Assembly (NCBI GenBank): GCA_014526335.1
Contig: JACTAT010000001.1
Span: 2,966,596 to 3,030,595, forward strand
DNA from: Chrysaora quinquecirrha
Lineage: Eukaryota; Cnidaria; Scyphozoa; Semaeostomeae; Pelagiidae
Length of the DNA: 64,000 nt
Reading direction: 5' to 3'
Shown: one piece after another, positions 1-13,200 of the stretch
Position numbering within the stretch: position 1 is the first letter of the stretch
How the letters are laid out: each line of letters begins with the position of its first letter
Made by a program: the position numbers and the translations under genes
Notes under the pieces: generated by a model
The model's database searches: none
What the model was told of the DNA's origin: nothing
Seen by the model: the letters and a program-made list of their open reading frames with translations, nothing else

Positions 1-3000
1 AACTGGTCCCAATTTGATAGAAAAACACCTTATTTACCCCTAGAGGCTATTCAGGGGTAGTTAGGAGGTTTAACTGAATATTTCTGAAGAAAAAGGAGTT
101 TTCAAAACCCTTATTTTGGCTGATTTTTGGCAATTTGGCAAGGCTATAGACTTAACTTTTTGGCCATTTTTGGGGAAAAATTTTGTCACTCAAACTGGCC
201 CCAATTTGATAGAAAAACATGTTATTTACCCCTAGAGGCTATTCAGGGGTAGTTAGGAGGTTTAACTAAATATTTTGAAGAAAAAGGAGTTTTCAAAACC
301 CTTATTTTGGCCGATTTTTGGCAATTTGACAAGGCTATAGACTTACCTTTTGGCCATTTTTGTGGGAAAATTTTTTCTCTCAAACTGGTCCCAATTTGAT
401 AGAAAAGCACCTTATTTACTCCCTAGAGGCTATTCAGGGGGTAGTTAGGAGGTTTAACTAAATATTTCTGAAGAAAAAGGAATTTTCAAAACCCTTATTT
501 TGGCCGATTTTTGGCAATTTGGCAAGGCTATAGACTTACCTTTTGGCCATTTTGGGGAAAATTTTTCACTCAAACTGGTCCCAATTTGATAGAAAAACAC
601 CTTATTTACCCCTAGACGCTATTCAGGGGTAGTTAGGAGGTTTAACTAAATATTTTGAAGAAAAAGGAGTTTTCAAAACCCTTATTTTGGCCGATTTTTG
701 GCAATTTGGCAAGGCTATAGACTTACATTTTGGCCATTTTGGGGAAAATTTTTCTCTCAAACTGGTCCCATATTGATAGAAAAACACCTTATTTACCCCT
801 AGACGCTATTCAGGGGTAGTTAGGAGGTTTAACTAAATATTTTTGAAGAAAAAGGAGTTTTCAAAACCCTTATTTTGGCCGATTTTTGGCAATTTGGCAA
901 GGCTATAGACTTAACTTTTGGCCATTTTGGGGAAAAATTTTGTCACTCAAACTGGCCCCAATTTGATAGAAAAACATGTTATTTACCCGCTAGAGGCTAT
1001 TGAGGGGGTCGTTAGGAGGTTTAACTAAATATTTTTGAAGAAAAAAAGGAGTTTTCAAAACCCCTTATTTTGGCCGATTTTTGGCAATTTGGCAAGGCTA
1101 TAGACTTACCCTTTTGGCCATTTTTGTGGGAAAATTTTTTCTCTCAAACTGGTCCCAATTTGATAGAAAAGCACCTTATTTACTCCCTAGAGGCTATTCA
1201 GGGGGTAGTTAGGAGGTTTAACTAAATATTTCTGAAGAAAAAAGGGAATTTTCAAAACCCTTACTTTGGCCGATTTTTGGCAATTTGGCAAGGCTATAGA
1301 CTTACCTTTTTGGCCATTTTTGGGGGAAAATTTTTTCTCTCAAACTGGTCCCATATTGATAGAAAAACACCTTATTTACCCCCTAGACGCTATTCAGGGG
1401 GTAGTTAGGAGGTTTAACTAAATATTTTTGAAGAAAAAAGGGAGTTTTCAAAACCCCTTATTTTGGCCGATTTTTGGCAATTTGGCAAGGCTATAGACTT
1501 ACCTTTTTGGCCATTTTTGGGGAAAAATTTTCTCACTCAAACTGGTCCCGATTTGATAGAAAAACACCTTATTTACCCCCTAGAGGCTATTCAGGGGGTA
1601 GTTAGGAGGTTTAACTGAATATTTCTGAAGAAAAAGGAGTTTTCAAAACCCTTATTTTGGCCGATTTTTGGCAATTTGGCAAGGCTATAGACTTAACTTT
1701 TGGCCATTTTGGGGAAAAATTTTGTCACTCAAACTGGCCCCAATTTGATAGAAAAACATGTTATTTACCCCTAGAGGCTATTCAGGGGTAGTTAGGAGGT
1801 TTAACTAAATATTTTTGAAGAAAAAGGAGTTTTCAAAACCCTTATTTTGGCCAATTTTGGCAATTTGGCAAGGCTATAGACTTACCTTTTGGCCATTTTG
1901 GGGAAAAATTTTTCTCTCAAACTGGTCCCAATTTGATAGAAAAGCACCTTATTTACCCCTAGAGGCTATTCAGGGGTAGTTAGGAGGTTTAACTAAATAT
2001 TTTGAAGAAAAAGGAATTTTCAAAACCCTTATTTTGGCCGATTTTTGGCAATTTGGCAAGGCTATAGACTTACCTTTTGGCCATTTTGGGGAAAATTTTT
2101 CACTCAAACTGGTCCCAATTTGATAGAAAAACACCTTATTTACCCCTAGACGCTATTCACGGGGTAGTAAGGAGGTTTAACTAAATATTTTTGAAGAAAA
2201 AGGAGTTTTCAAAACCCTTATTTTGGCCGATTTTTGGCAATTTGGCAAGGCTATAGACTTACCTTTTGGCCATTTTGGGGAAAAATTTTCTCAAACTGGT
2301 CCCAAACTGGTTATTTACCCAGAGGCTATTGATAGAAAAAATATTTTTGAAGAAAAAGGAGTTTTCAAAACCCTTATTTTGGCCGATTTTTGGCAATTTG
2401 GCAAGGCTATAGACTTACCTTTTGGCCATTTTGAAAAATTTTTCGGTCCCAATATTTATTTACCCCCTAGAGGCTATTCAGGGGTAGTTAGGAGGTTTAA
2501 CTAAATATTTTTGAAGGTTTTCAAAACCCTTATTTTGGCCGATTTTTGGCAATTTGGCAAGGCTATAGACTTACCTTTTGGCCATTTTGGGGAAAATTTT
2601 TCACTCAAACTGGTCCCAATTTGATAGAAAAACACCTTATTTACCCCTAGACGCTATTCAGGGGTAGTTAGGAGGTTTAACTAAATATTTTTGAAGAAAA
2701 AGGAGTTTTCAAAACCCTTATTTTGGCCGATTTTTGGCAATTTGGCAAGGCTATAGACTTACCTTTTGGCCATTTTGGGGAAAAATTTTCTCTCAAACTG
2801 GTCCCAATTTGATAGAAAAACACCTTATTTACCCCCTAGAGGCTATTCAGGGGTAGTTACTAAATATTTTTGAAGAAAAAGGAGTTTTCAAAACCCTTAT
2901 TTTGGCCGATTTTTGGCAATTTGGCAAGGCTATAGACTTAACTTTTTGGCCATTTTTGGGGAAAAATTTTGTCACTCAAACTGGCCCCAATTTGATAGAA

Positions 3001-5660
3001 AAACATGTTATTTACCCCCTAGAAGCTATTCAGGGGGTAGTTAGGAGGTTTAACTAAATATTTTTGAAGAAAAAAAGGAGTTTTCAAAACCCTTTATTTT
3101 GGCCGATTTTTGGCAATTTGGCAAGGCTATAGACTTACCCTTTTGGCCATTTTTGTGGGAAAATTTTTTCTCTCAAACTGGTCCCAATTTGATAGAAAAG
3201 CACCTTATTTACTCCCTAGAGGCTATTCAGGGGGTAGTTAGGAGGTTTAACTAAATATTTCTGAAGAAAAAAGGGAATTTTCAAAACCCTTACTTTGGCC
3301 GATTTTTGGCAATTTGGAAGGGCTATAGACTTACCTTTTTGGCCATTTTTGGGGGAAAATTTTTTCTCTCAAACTGGTCCCAATTTGATAGAAAAACACC
3401 TTATTTACCCCCCTAGAGGCTATTCAGGGGGTAGTTAGGAGGCTTAACTAAATTTTTTTGAAGAAAAAAGGGAGTTTTCAAAACCCCTTATTTTGGCCGA
3501 TTTTTGGCAATTTGGCAAGGCTATAGACTTAACTTTTTGGCCATTTTTGGGGAAAAATTTTGTCACTCAAACTGGCCCCAATTTGATAGAAAAACATGTT
3601 ATTTACCCCCTAGAGGCTATTCAGGGGTAGTTAGGAGGTTTAACTAAATATTTTGAAGAAAAAGGAGTTTTCAAAACCCTTATTTTGGCCGATTTTTGGC
3701 AATTTGGCAAGGCTATAGACTTACCTTTTGGCCATTTTTGGGGAAAATTTTTCTCTCAAACTGGTCCCAATTTGATAGAAAAGCACCTTATTTACCCCTA
3801 GAGGCTATTCAGGGGTAGTTAGGAGGTTTAACTAAATATTTCTGAAGAAAAAGGAATTTTCAAAACCCTTATTTTGGCCGATTTTTGGCAATTTGGCAAG
3901 GCTATAGACTTACCTTTTGGCCATTTTGGGGAAAAATTTTCTCTCAAACTGGTCCCAATTTGAAAGAAAAACACCTTATTTACCCCTAGACGCTATTCAG
4001 GGGTAGTTAGGAGGTTTAACTAAATATTTTGAAGAAAAAGGAGTTTTCAAAACCCTTATTTTGGCCGATTTTTGGCAATTTGGCAAGGCTATAGACTTAC
4101 CTTTTGGCCATTTTGGGGAAAATTTTTCTCTCAAACTGGTCCCAATTTGATAGAAAAACACCTTATTTACCCCTAGAGGCTATTCAGGGGTAGTTAGGAG
4201 GTTTAACTAAATATCTCTGAAGAAAAATGGAGTTTTCAAAACCCTTATTTTGGCCGATTTTGGCAATTTGGCAAGGCTATAGACTTACCTTTTGGCCATT
4301 TTGGGGAAAATTTTTCTCTCAAACTGGTCCCAATTTGATAGAAAAACACCTTATTTACCCCTAGAGGCTATTCAGGGGTAGTTAGGAGGTTTAACTAAAT
4401 TTTTTGAAGAAAAAGGAGTTTTCAAAACCCTTATTTTGGCCGATTTTTGGCAATTTGGCAAGGCTATAGACTTACCTTTTGGCCATTTTGGGGAAAACTT
4501 TTCTCTCAAACTGGTCCCAATTTGAAAGAAAAACACCTTATTTACCCCTCGACGCTATTCAGGGGGTAGTTAGGAGGTTTAACTAAATATTTTTGAAGAA
4601 AAAAGGGAGTTTTCAAAACCCTTATTTTGGCCGATTTTTGGCAATTTGGCAAGGCTATAGACTTACCTTTTGGCCATTTTGGGGAAAATTTTTCTCTCAA
4701 ACTGGTCCCAATTTGATAGAAAAACACCTTATTTACCCCCTAGAGGCTATTCAGGGGGTAGTTAGGAGGTTTAACTAAATATCTCTGAAGAAAAAATGGA
4801 GTTTTCAAAACCCTTATTTTGGCCGATTTTTGGCAATTTGGCAAGGCTATAGACTTACCTTTTTGGCCATTTTTAGGGGAAAATTTTTTCTCTCAAACTG
4901 GTCCCAATTTGATAGAAAAACACCTTATTTACCCCTAGAGGCTATTCAGGGGGTAGTTAGGAGGTTTAACTAAATTTTTTTGAAGAAAAAAGGGAGTTTT
5001 CAGAACCCCTTATTTTGGCCGATTTTTGGCAATTTGGCAAGGCTATAGACTTAACTTTTTGGCCATTTTTGGGGAAAATTTTCTCACTCAAACTGGTCCT
5101 GATTTGATAGAAAAACACCTTATTTACCCCTAGAGGCTATTCAGGGGTAGTTAGGAGGTTTAACTAAATTTTTTGAAGAAAAAGGAGTTTTCAAAACCCT
5201 TATTTTGGCCGATTTTTGGCAGTTTGGCAAGGCTATAGACTTAACTTTTTGGCCATTTTTGGGGAAAATTTTCTCACTCAAACTGGTCCCGATTTGATAG
5301 AAAAACACCTTATTTACCCCCTAGAGGCTATTCAGGGGGTAGTTAGGAGGTTTAACTGAATATTTCTGAAGAAAAAAGGGAGTTTTCAAAACCCCTTATT
5401 TTGGCCGATTTTTGGCAATTTGGCAAGGCTATAGACTTACCTTTTTGGCCATTTTGGAGAAAATTTTCTTATCCAAACTGGTCCCGATTTGATAGAAAAA
5501 CACCTTATTTACCCCCTAGAGGCTATTCAGGGGGTAGTTAGGAGGTTTAACTAAACATTTTTGAAGAAAAAGGGAGTTTACAAAACACCTGACTTTGGCC
5601 GATTTTTGGTCATTTGGCAAGGCTATATAGACTTACCTTTTTGGCGATTTTGGGGAAAAT
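1..5660. repeat. 190-bp satellite array
   Basis: About 30 head-to-tail copies of a unit of 187-192 bp. Landmarks in order in every unit: 'aactggtcccaatttgatag', a hairpin (TACCCCCT and AGGGGGTA arms around an 11-base loop), 'ttaggaggtttaactaaata', 'gaagaaaaaggagttttcaa', 'ggccgatttttggcaatttg', 'ggcaaggctatagactta'. Successive 'aactgg' landmarks fall near 1, 193, 383, 573 and 760. Units differ mainly in homopolymer length, and one shortened, rearranged unit lies near 2290-2510. The array runs off the left edge. Open frames inside it come from the repeat and are not genes. Confidence 0.97.
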
Positions 5661-6120
5661 TTTCCAAAGAACAATGGAAATTTAAGAAAAACAATGGAAA
5701 AGTTCAAGCCTTGGCAAGAATTAGGATATTCTTTAAAAAAGGCTGTAAATCGACCTAGTCTTTGAGAAAATTTCTGTATTTACCCGTTAAAGACTATTTA
5801 GGCGGTTTTCGGAAGGCTATGCTAAATATTTTTGAAGAAAAGTTTTCAAAACCTTTGATTTTGACAAAATCGGTCGATTTCTAGGGTTCATCGTGGTCGA
5901 TTTTATAAACAGATAAGGATCGTTCTAGCCCCATAATTTGATAAAAAGAATACTTATAGCCTTATATTGATATTTTGGAAGGTTCTGGACGACTTTAAAA
6001 GCCCTTGATTGTGAGTTATTATCCCTTAGTATATATAGCCTTACCGTTTTCGCCAAAATCGGTGGATTAGGCTTCCACTTTCCTTTGGCATTTGGCAAAA
6101 AAGGCATTTTCATAGGAAGA
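5661..6120. repeat. Decayed satellite units at the array edge
   Basis: Two to three further units are still recognisable from landmarks such as 'tatttacccgttaaagacta', 'gctaaatatttttgaagaaa' and 'ccttgatt', but are far more diverged than units inside the array. Loss of similarity toward the array edge is the usual outcome when unequal exchange homogenises only the interior. Confidence 0.7.
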
Positions 6121-6217
6121 CTCTTCAGTACGGATTAAGTCAGAACGAAAAGAAAAGGAGAGTTTTTGCAGCAAATGAAAATATTTGATTATCAATTTTC
6201 ATCTTAGTGCAAATAAA

Positions 6218-6430
6218 TCATATTGACTAAAAATAAAACAAATTGCGATTACATTTATATCATTTAATGCTAACATGAGGCCAATGTTGTACAAGAATTC
6301 TTTGATTAGTTTCTTAAATCATATTTGACTAAAAATAAAACAAATTGCGATTACATTTATATCATTTACTGCTAACATGAGGCCAATGTTGTACAGGAAT
6401 TCTTTGGTTAGTTTCTTAAATCATATTTGA
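6218..6430. repeat. Two-copy tandem repeat, period 102 bp
   Basis: 'gactaaaaataaaacaaatt' starts at 6225 and again at 6327. The two copies differ at only a few bases, such as 'atttaatgc' and 'atttactgc'. No coding potential seen. Confidence 0.85.
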
Positions 6431-6637
6431 CTTTCAGAAACATTGGAAGACTTATATACCCATTTTTTAGCACTGTGATTGGAGACGATTTATGAATGTT
6501 TAAGGACAGCTGTCTTAACCTTAGAGTCATTTTCAAATCTACCGATTTTGGGATTTAGAGAATTTTTAGGCATACCATATATGGTAGTTATGGTCTAATA
6601 TGCTACTGAACAACTCAGTGAATCCTCTAAGAAGTAA

Positions 6638-6703
6638 TTGGGACAGATGGGTTATTGGGACGAAGGGTTATTGGGACGAAGGGTTATTGGGACGAAGGGT
6701 TAT
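6638..6703. repeat. Short 16-bp tandem repeat
   Basis: Four copies of a unit read as 'ttgggacgaagggtta'; the first copy has 'acagatgg' in place of 'acgaagg'. The following stretch to 7680 has no gene or repeat that I can support. Confidence 0.85.
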
Positions 6704-8574
6704 GTATTGAGAGAGACAGGTTTTGAGTACGAGGAGAGGAATTGCTTGCGAATATGACCTGTCTGGTGGGCTTACTATGAGGTTGGGAATTATACGAGGA
6801 TTATTCCATATTAAGCACTGTATGCTTACAACAACTTGAACCTCGAAGGGACAATGTAGAAGATAAACTCGACTTAACAAATCTTTTCCTGCATACCAAT
6901 TGAATTGATTTGCGAGTTAATTACAGTTGCTCCCGTGCGAGGAGTAGGTTCCCAACCCGAGTCACATGAGGTAGCTTCCACCCATTATAAGGGCAAGTCT
7001 CATCGGGACCCCATCGAACCCGCCGGGACCCTCTTCCAATTCAAAATACCCCAACAACTAATGGCAACATGTTTAATTATACAAAATCGAATATTACTTA
7101 AGATTGCCTGGCGTTAAAGATACCTACAGCGGCTCATATATTACCACTTGAAGTGTTACTTTTATTCCCGATATTAACAAATTCTACAAATTAAAATTTT
7201 CTATTCACCTATTATGTTTTCACATATCTACCTAGTGATATAGGGCTTTCGAAGTTCTTATATTGAACAGATGGGCAATTCAATTCGCTATCTCCAGAGT
7301 TCGAAATTTCGTGATGACCTGGAGATGCAGGTACTGAAGTTTGCCTTCGATCCTCGTTAGATGGACCTGATAGTTCTAGACTTTTGGGTAATGGACAATC
7401 TCGGTATAGGATTATGAACATCTTCTTTTCCATTTCTGCAAAATAGAAATATTGCAAGAGAAACTCATTGTCTGTTTTCAAGTTCTTAAACACTATTAAA
7501 ACAACACGAGCTTCTGAATTTATGATAGGATTACTCATTCTAAGAAACGTGGAACACATGAAACGAGAAAAGATAAATAGAGGAATATAATAAGAGAACG
7601 TTGCTGTTCTCCTTTTTGACAGTTTTTCTGTTATTTTACTGCTCTGGGTTTAGGATAAGTTCCATCCTCAATCAAAATCTGGACATACGCTACGTTACAG
7701 TCAACTATTCGTCGGTCTATTTCTGACGTTTAGAAGAATAGAATTTCAAATGGTACAAAATCAACTCGAAGGATGTTTGTGGGTCCCCTTCGAAGTAGTT
7801 AATTAAAATCCTGTATTGGGTAGATAATTTTCTCAGTGTTGAACTGTGACATTGAATAGAACATAGCTTGATATTAATAGTAAGCTCAGTTGATCGTTTT
7901 TTTGCGTTATATGATGTTTGAAATATTCAGTAAGAACAGTGTTTTCCGATACACTTTCGCATAAAATGTCAATGAAAATATTAGGATTAAGCTGTTCAGT
8001 GCTCGTGTTCCCACGATTCTATTGTATTATTCATCAAACACAGGACCGAATCTCACATTCCATCTCACTACAAGAATTAAATCGATTGCATACGATAAAT
8101 GTGCGACTGAATGTATGACTACAAACATTCGAATTCAAGATTTAGTGAACTTAAATTCGTTTGAACACACGAATCTTTATAGGAAACGAAAAATCCAACC
8201 AAGTAATCGGACAAGGGTGAAATTTAAAATTTTCACCTGCGTGGTAACAATGATAATTCTTGTAGGATGAGAATTTGCAAACCACGCCCACAACCACACC
8301 CAAGCAAAAATAACGATCTTCGATAGTGTTTTAACTATATTACATATGATCATAGTATGATACGATTGAGACAAACAGCGCCCTGCTCTTGAACATTCAA
8401 ACTTTAGACCATACCTTCAATAATCGTAAAAAGCATTCACGTTTGCTTAAATATCACATATTTATGATTCTTCAATTTTGAATAAACTTACTTAATAATA
8501 ACTTAACCTCCAATGCTTATTCCAACCAACCACAAATGGTTACAGCTCTCGCTGGGAGGCTGTCCTTCTAGCCT

Positions 8575-9320
8575 GTATGCAAGAATGGTATAAATAGGTA
8601 TGTGCTGCAATAAGGTATCTTCTAAGGACCCAGGGAGGTATCTAAAGAGTTAGAAAAATCCTTAAAATGAAAGAGAAGCAAAGCAAGGCAAAATGCGAAT
8701 ACAATTTCCAAGAATAAACATACCTTCTATTGCCAAGGTCTGTAACGTAATAAGGATGGTATAAATAGGTATGTGATGCATTAGGGTATCTTCTAAGGAC
8801 CCAGGGAGGTATCTGAAGAGTAATAAAAAGCCTTGTCATAGAAGCATCGCAGAAGGACTATGTGAATGATAACTATATGACATGACATACCTTCCAATGC
8901 AAACAACTCCAAGGTAATAAGGACGGAATAAATAGGTATGTGATGCAATAAGGTATCTTCTAAGGATAAAGAGAGGTATCTGTAAAGCAATAATAAGCTT
9001 GGAACGTTATAGAAGCATCGCAGAAGGACTATGTGAATAATATCAATATAAAATGATATACCTTCTATTGCCAATAGTTCTCTCAGGTAATAAGGACGGT
9101 ATAAAAAGGTATGTGATGCACTAGTGTATCTTCTAAGGATAAAGAGAGGTATCTGAAGAGTAACAAAAAGCTTAGAATGTCATCGAAGCATCGCAGAAGG
9201 ACTATGTAAATAAGATCTATATAAAATAATATACCTTCTTTTGTTAAGTTCTCTCAGGTAGTAAGAATAGTAAATAGGTGTTCTGCAATAAGGTATTTTC
9301 TGAGGATCAATGGGGGAATC
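8575..9320. repeat. 171-bp minisatellite, short array (copy A)
   Basis: About four diverged units with 'ggtataaataggtatgtgat', 'taaggtatcttctaaggat', 'agaagcatcgcagaagga' and 'atataccttctattgcc'. The same unit forms the longer array in copy B. Confidence 0.88.
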
Positions 9321-10034
9321 TGAAAAGACTTAGGCTCAGAATGACACAGAAGCACAGCAAGAGAAGTATGCGAAGAATGCTCACTTTCCGTCTTTGGTTT
9401 TGTTACTGTATATTCTTCAGGTTAAGGCCAAATGCAACACGTTGCTAGGAAAAGTTTCGCGTTTGGGGCAACTATACCCCTTGTCCCCTTCTTGGAAACG
9501 TCACTGTTTGCGATGGCCAAATCGGCGACAATTACGGTATTTAAAATTTGGGTAGCAACTATCCGAAGGATAAAGGAAACCCTGCTTTTTAGGGACATGG
9601 GGTGCAATTTACAGGAATTATTAAGACAAACAACAAACCGGTTGCTCATATAAGTAGTTATAAATAACATTACACCAGTTAAAATTTCCACTTTATTTAC
9701 AAGTAAACTTAAATTTACAAAAACTGAAATGCAACTAACAACCAAGACATCTATCCTCTCTTTCACCAACACCTTTCTAAATCAATAAAATTTTAGAACT
9801 AATAACTCAAAACTTTACAGTCCTGTACAATGTAATAAATGATAATTCTTTTACAAGGTAAATTACACCAAGGTAATACATGCGATGAAACGCACCCCGT
9901 ATTAAATAGGAAGTATAGTTTTGGCTGAACGTAGAGTTACACCCCCAAAAGTACATGCATTATGTGTTTAAAGGCCTACCATTTAATGGTTAGATTTTAA
10001 ATATATTAATAACGACAGTGTGTTTGTCTTTCAA

Positions 10035-10265
10035 CTATGATCTGACAGGCAAAAACGGGAAATTAAGCAAGGATGTTTTGATGCGTTTTTCTCTCTGTCT
10101 TCTGTTGCAAAACCATACTCTAACGACTTCCTTGTCAAGCTTAAGACCCTCTGCAATGCCAAAAACTTCCAAAGAGGACGGCTTCGGCTGCCTTTGAAAA
10201 TACCTCTCAAGCATCTCCTTTGCATGAAGGCTGATTGTTGTTCTCCGCTTGCGCTTGCGCTCTGA
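10035..10265 (-). pseudogene. Truncated duplicate of the POU1 homeodomain exon
   Basis: Minus-strand reading gives the end of the POU linker, the complete homeodomain and the C-terminal tail, ending at the same TAG as the intact copy at 13963. It has no POU-specific domain: the frame begins at the Ser-Glu-Arg just before the homeodomain, because the duplication junction cuts here. I see three base differences from the intact copy (in the codons for Phe of 'RYFQ', Gly of 'EGLK' and Glu of 'SERK'), all synonymous, while the flanking non-coding DNA differs by about 5%. A weak acceptor-like 'GTCCAG' precedes the fragment, so use as an alternative 3' exon cannot be excluded. A duplication relic is more likely. 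Confidence 0.8.
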
Positions 10266-13200
10266 CTGGACATACGCTACGTTACAGTCAACTATTCGTC
10301 GGTCTATTTCTGACGTTTATAAGAATAGAGTCTTTAATGGTAGAAAATCAATTCGAAGGATGTTTGTGGGTCCCCTTCGACGTAGTTAATTAAAATCCTG
10401 TATTGGATAGATAATTTTCTCAGTGTTGAACTGTGACATTGAATCGAACATAGCTTGATATTAATAGTAAGCTCAATTGATCGCTTTTTTGCGTTATATG
10501 ATGTTGGAAATATTCAGTAAGAACAGTGTTTTCCGATACACTTTCGCATAAAATGTCAATGAAAAAATCAGGATTAAGCTGTTCAGTGCTCGTGTTCCCA
10601 CGATCCTATTGTATTATTCATCAAGCACAGGACCGAATCTCACATTCCATCTCACTACAAGAATTAAATCAATTGCATACGATGAATGTGCGACTGAATG
10701 CATGACTACAAACATTCGAATTCAAGATTTAGTGAACTCAAATTCGCTTGATCACACGAATCTTTATATGAAACGAAAAATCCAACTAAGTAGTAATCAG
10801 ACAAGGGTGGAATTTGAAATTTTCTTCTGCGTGGCTTCAACGATAATTCTTGTAGGATGAGGATTTGCTAAACACACCCACAACCACGCCCAAGCAAAGA
10901 TAACGATCTTCAATAGTGTTTCATTAACAATATAACATACGATCGAGACAAACAGCGTCCTTCTCTTGAACATTCAAACTTAGACCAGACTTTTAATAAT
11001 CGTAAAAACAATCAAGTTTGCTCAAATATCACATATTTATGACTCTTTAATTTTGAATATACTTACTCAATAATCACTTGACTTTCAATGCTTTTGCCAA
11101 TCAACCACAAGTGGTTACAGCTCTCGCCGGAGGTTGTCTTTCTAGCCTGTATGAAAAATGGTATAAATAGGTATGTGCTGCAATTAGGTATTTTCTAAGG
11201 ATGCAGGGAGGTATCAAAAGAGTTAGAAAAGGGCTTAGAATGAAAGAGAAGCAATGCAAGACAAAATGCGAATATAATTTCCATGAATAAATATACTTTC
11301 TATTGCCAAGCCCTCTAAGGTAGTAAGGATGGCATAAATAGGAATGTGATGCAATAAGGTATCTTCTAAGAATAAAGAGAGGAATCTGAAAAGTAATGAA
11401 AGGCATCGCAGAAGGACTTTGTGAATAATATCTATATAACATGATATACCTTTCAATGCAAATAACTCCAAAGCGGTAAGGATGGTAAATAGGTATGTGC
11501 TGCAATAAGGTATCTTCTAAGGATAAAGAGAGGCATCTGAAAAATAAAAAAGGTTAGAATGCTAAAAAAGCATGAGCAGAAGGACTATGTGAATAATATC
11601 TATATAAAATGATATAGCTTCTATTGCCAATAGTCCTCTCATGTAAGGATTGTATAAATACGTATGTGATGCAATAAGGTATCTTATAAAGATAAAGAGA
11701 GGTATCTGAAGAGTAATAAAAAGCTTATAATGCTATAGAAGCATCGCAGAATGACTATGTGAATAATATCTATATAAAATGATATACCTTCTATTGCCAA
11801 TAGTTCTCTCAGGTAATAAGGATTGTATAAATAGGTATGTGATGCAATAAGGTATCTTATAAAGAAAAGAGAGGTATCTGAAGAGTAATAAAAAGCTTAT
11901 AATGTTATAGAAGCATCACAGAAAGATTATGTGAATAATATCTATATAACATGATATACCTTCTATTGCCAATAGTCCTCTCAGGTAATAAGGATGGTAT
12001 AAACAGGTATGTGATGCAATAAGGTATCTTCTAAGGATAAAGAGAGGTATCTGAAGAGTAACAAAAAGGTTAGAATGCTATAGCAGCATCGCAGAAGAAC
12101 TATGTGAATAATATCTATATAAAATGATATACCTTCTATTGCCAAGTTCTCTCAGGTAATAAGGATGGTATAAATAGGTATGTGATGCAATAAGGTATCT
12201 TACAAAGAAAAGAGAGGTATCTGAAGAGTAATAAAAAGCTTATAATGTTATAGAAGCATCACAGAAAGATTATGTGAATAATATCTATATAACATGATAT
12301 ACCTTCTATTGCCAATAGTCCTCTCAGGTAATAAGGATGGTATAAACAGGTATGTGATGCAATAAGGTATCTTCTAAGGATAAAGAGAGGTATCTGAAGA
12401 GTAACAAAAAGGTTAGAATGCTATAGCAGCATCGCAGAAGAACTATGTAAATAATATCTATATAAAATGATATACCTTCTATTGCCAAGTTCTCTCAGGT
12501 AATAAGGATGGTATAAATAGGTATGTGATGCAATAAGGTATCTTCTAAGGATAAAGAGAGGTATCTGAAGAGTAACAAAAAGGTTAGAATGCTATAGCAG
12601 CATCGCAGAAGAACTATGTAAATAATATCTATATAAAATGATATACCTTCTATTGCCAAGTTCTCTCAGGTAATAAGGATGGTATAAATAGGTATGTGAT
12701 GCAATAAGGTATCTTATAAAGAAAAGAGAGGTATCTGAAGAGTAATAAAAAGCTTATAATGTTATAGAAGCATCACAGAAAGATTATGTGAATAATATCT
12801 ATATAACATGATATACCTTCTATTGCCAATAGTCCTCTCAGGTAATAAGGATGGTATAAACAGGTATGTGATGCAATAAGGTATCTTCTAAGGATAAAGA
12901 GAGGTATCTGAAGAGTAACAAAAAGGTTAGAATGCTATAGCAGCATCGCAGAAGAACTATGTGAATAATATCTATATAAAATGATATACCTTCTATTGCC
13001 AAGTTCTCTCAGGTAATAAGGATGGTATAAATAGGTATGTGATGCAATAAGGTATCTTCTAAGGATAAAGAGAGATATCTGAAGAGCAATAAAAAGCTTA
13101 TAATGCTATAGAAGCATCGCAGAAGAACTATGTAAATAATATCTACATAAAATAACGTACCTTTTATTGCCAAGTTCTCTCAGGTAGGTATCAATAGGTA

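Larger units (their letters stand above)
7681..10266. repeat. Segmental duplication, copy A
   Basis: Begins 'ctggacatacgctacgttac' and matches copy B (10266-14193) along its whole length at roughly 95% in the parts I compared. Shared landmarks include 'gaaggatgtttgtgggtccc', 'catgcattatgtgtt' and the homeobox. It ends inside the homeobox, where copy B's first base pairs follow directly with a shared 'ctggacat'. It is about 1.3 kb shorter than copy B, almost all of it from fewer 171-bp minisatellite units. A frame of about 82 codons (8022-8270), with a counterpart in copy B, starts at TTG, and most differences between the two are amino-acid changing, so it is not called as a gene. Confidence 0.9.

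Noticed and set aside
2223..2504. Open frame of 93 codons in the left array
   Set aside because: Lies within a rearranged satellite unit. Its product repeats 'ADFWQFGKAIDLPFGHF' because the DNA repeats.
8022..8270. Similar open frames of 82-83 codons in both duplicates (8022 and 10609)
   Set aside because: Starts are TTG, not ATG, and most differences between the copies change amino acids. They look like neutral duplicated DNA, although both stay open and one indel is three bases.
9422..9772. 116-codon minus-strand frame in copy A
   Set aside because: The equivalent in copy B is broken by frame changes, and there is no ATG, splice or family support.
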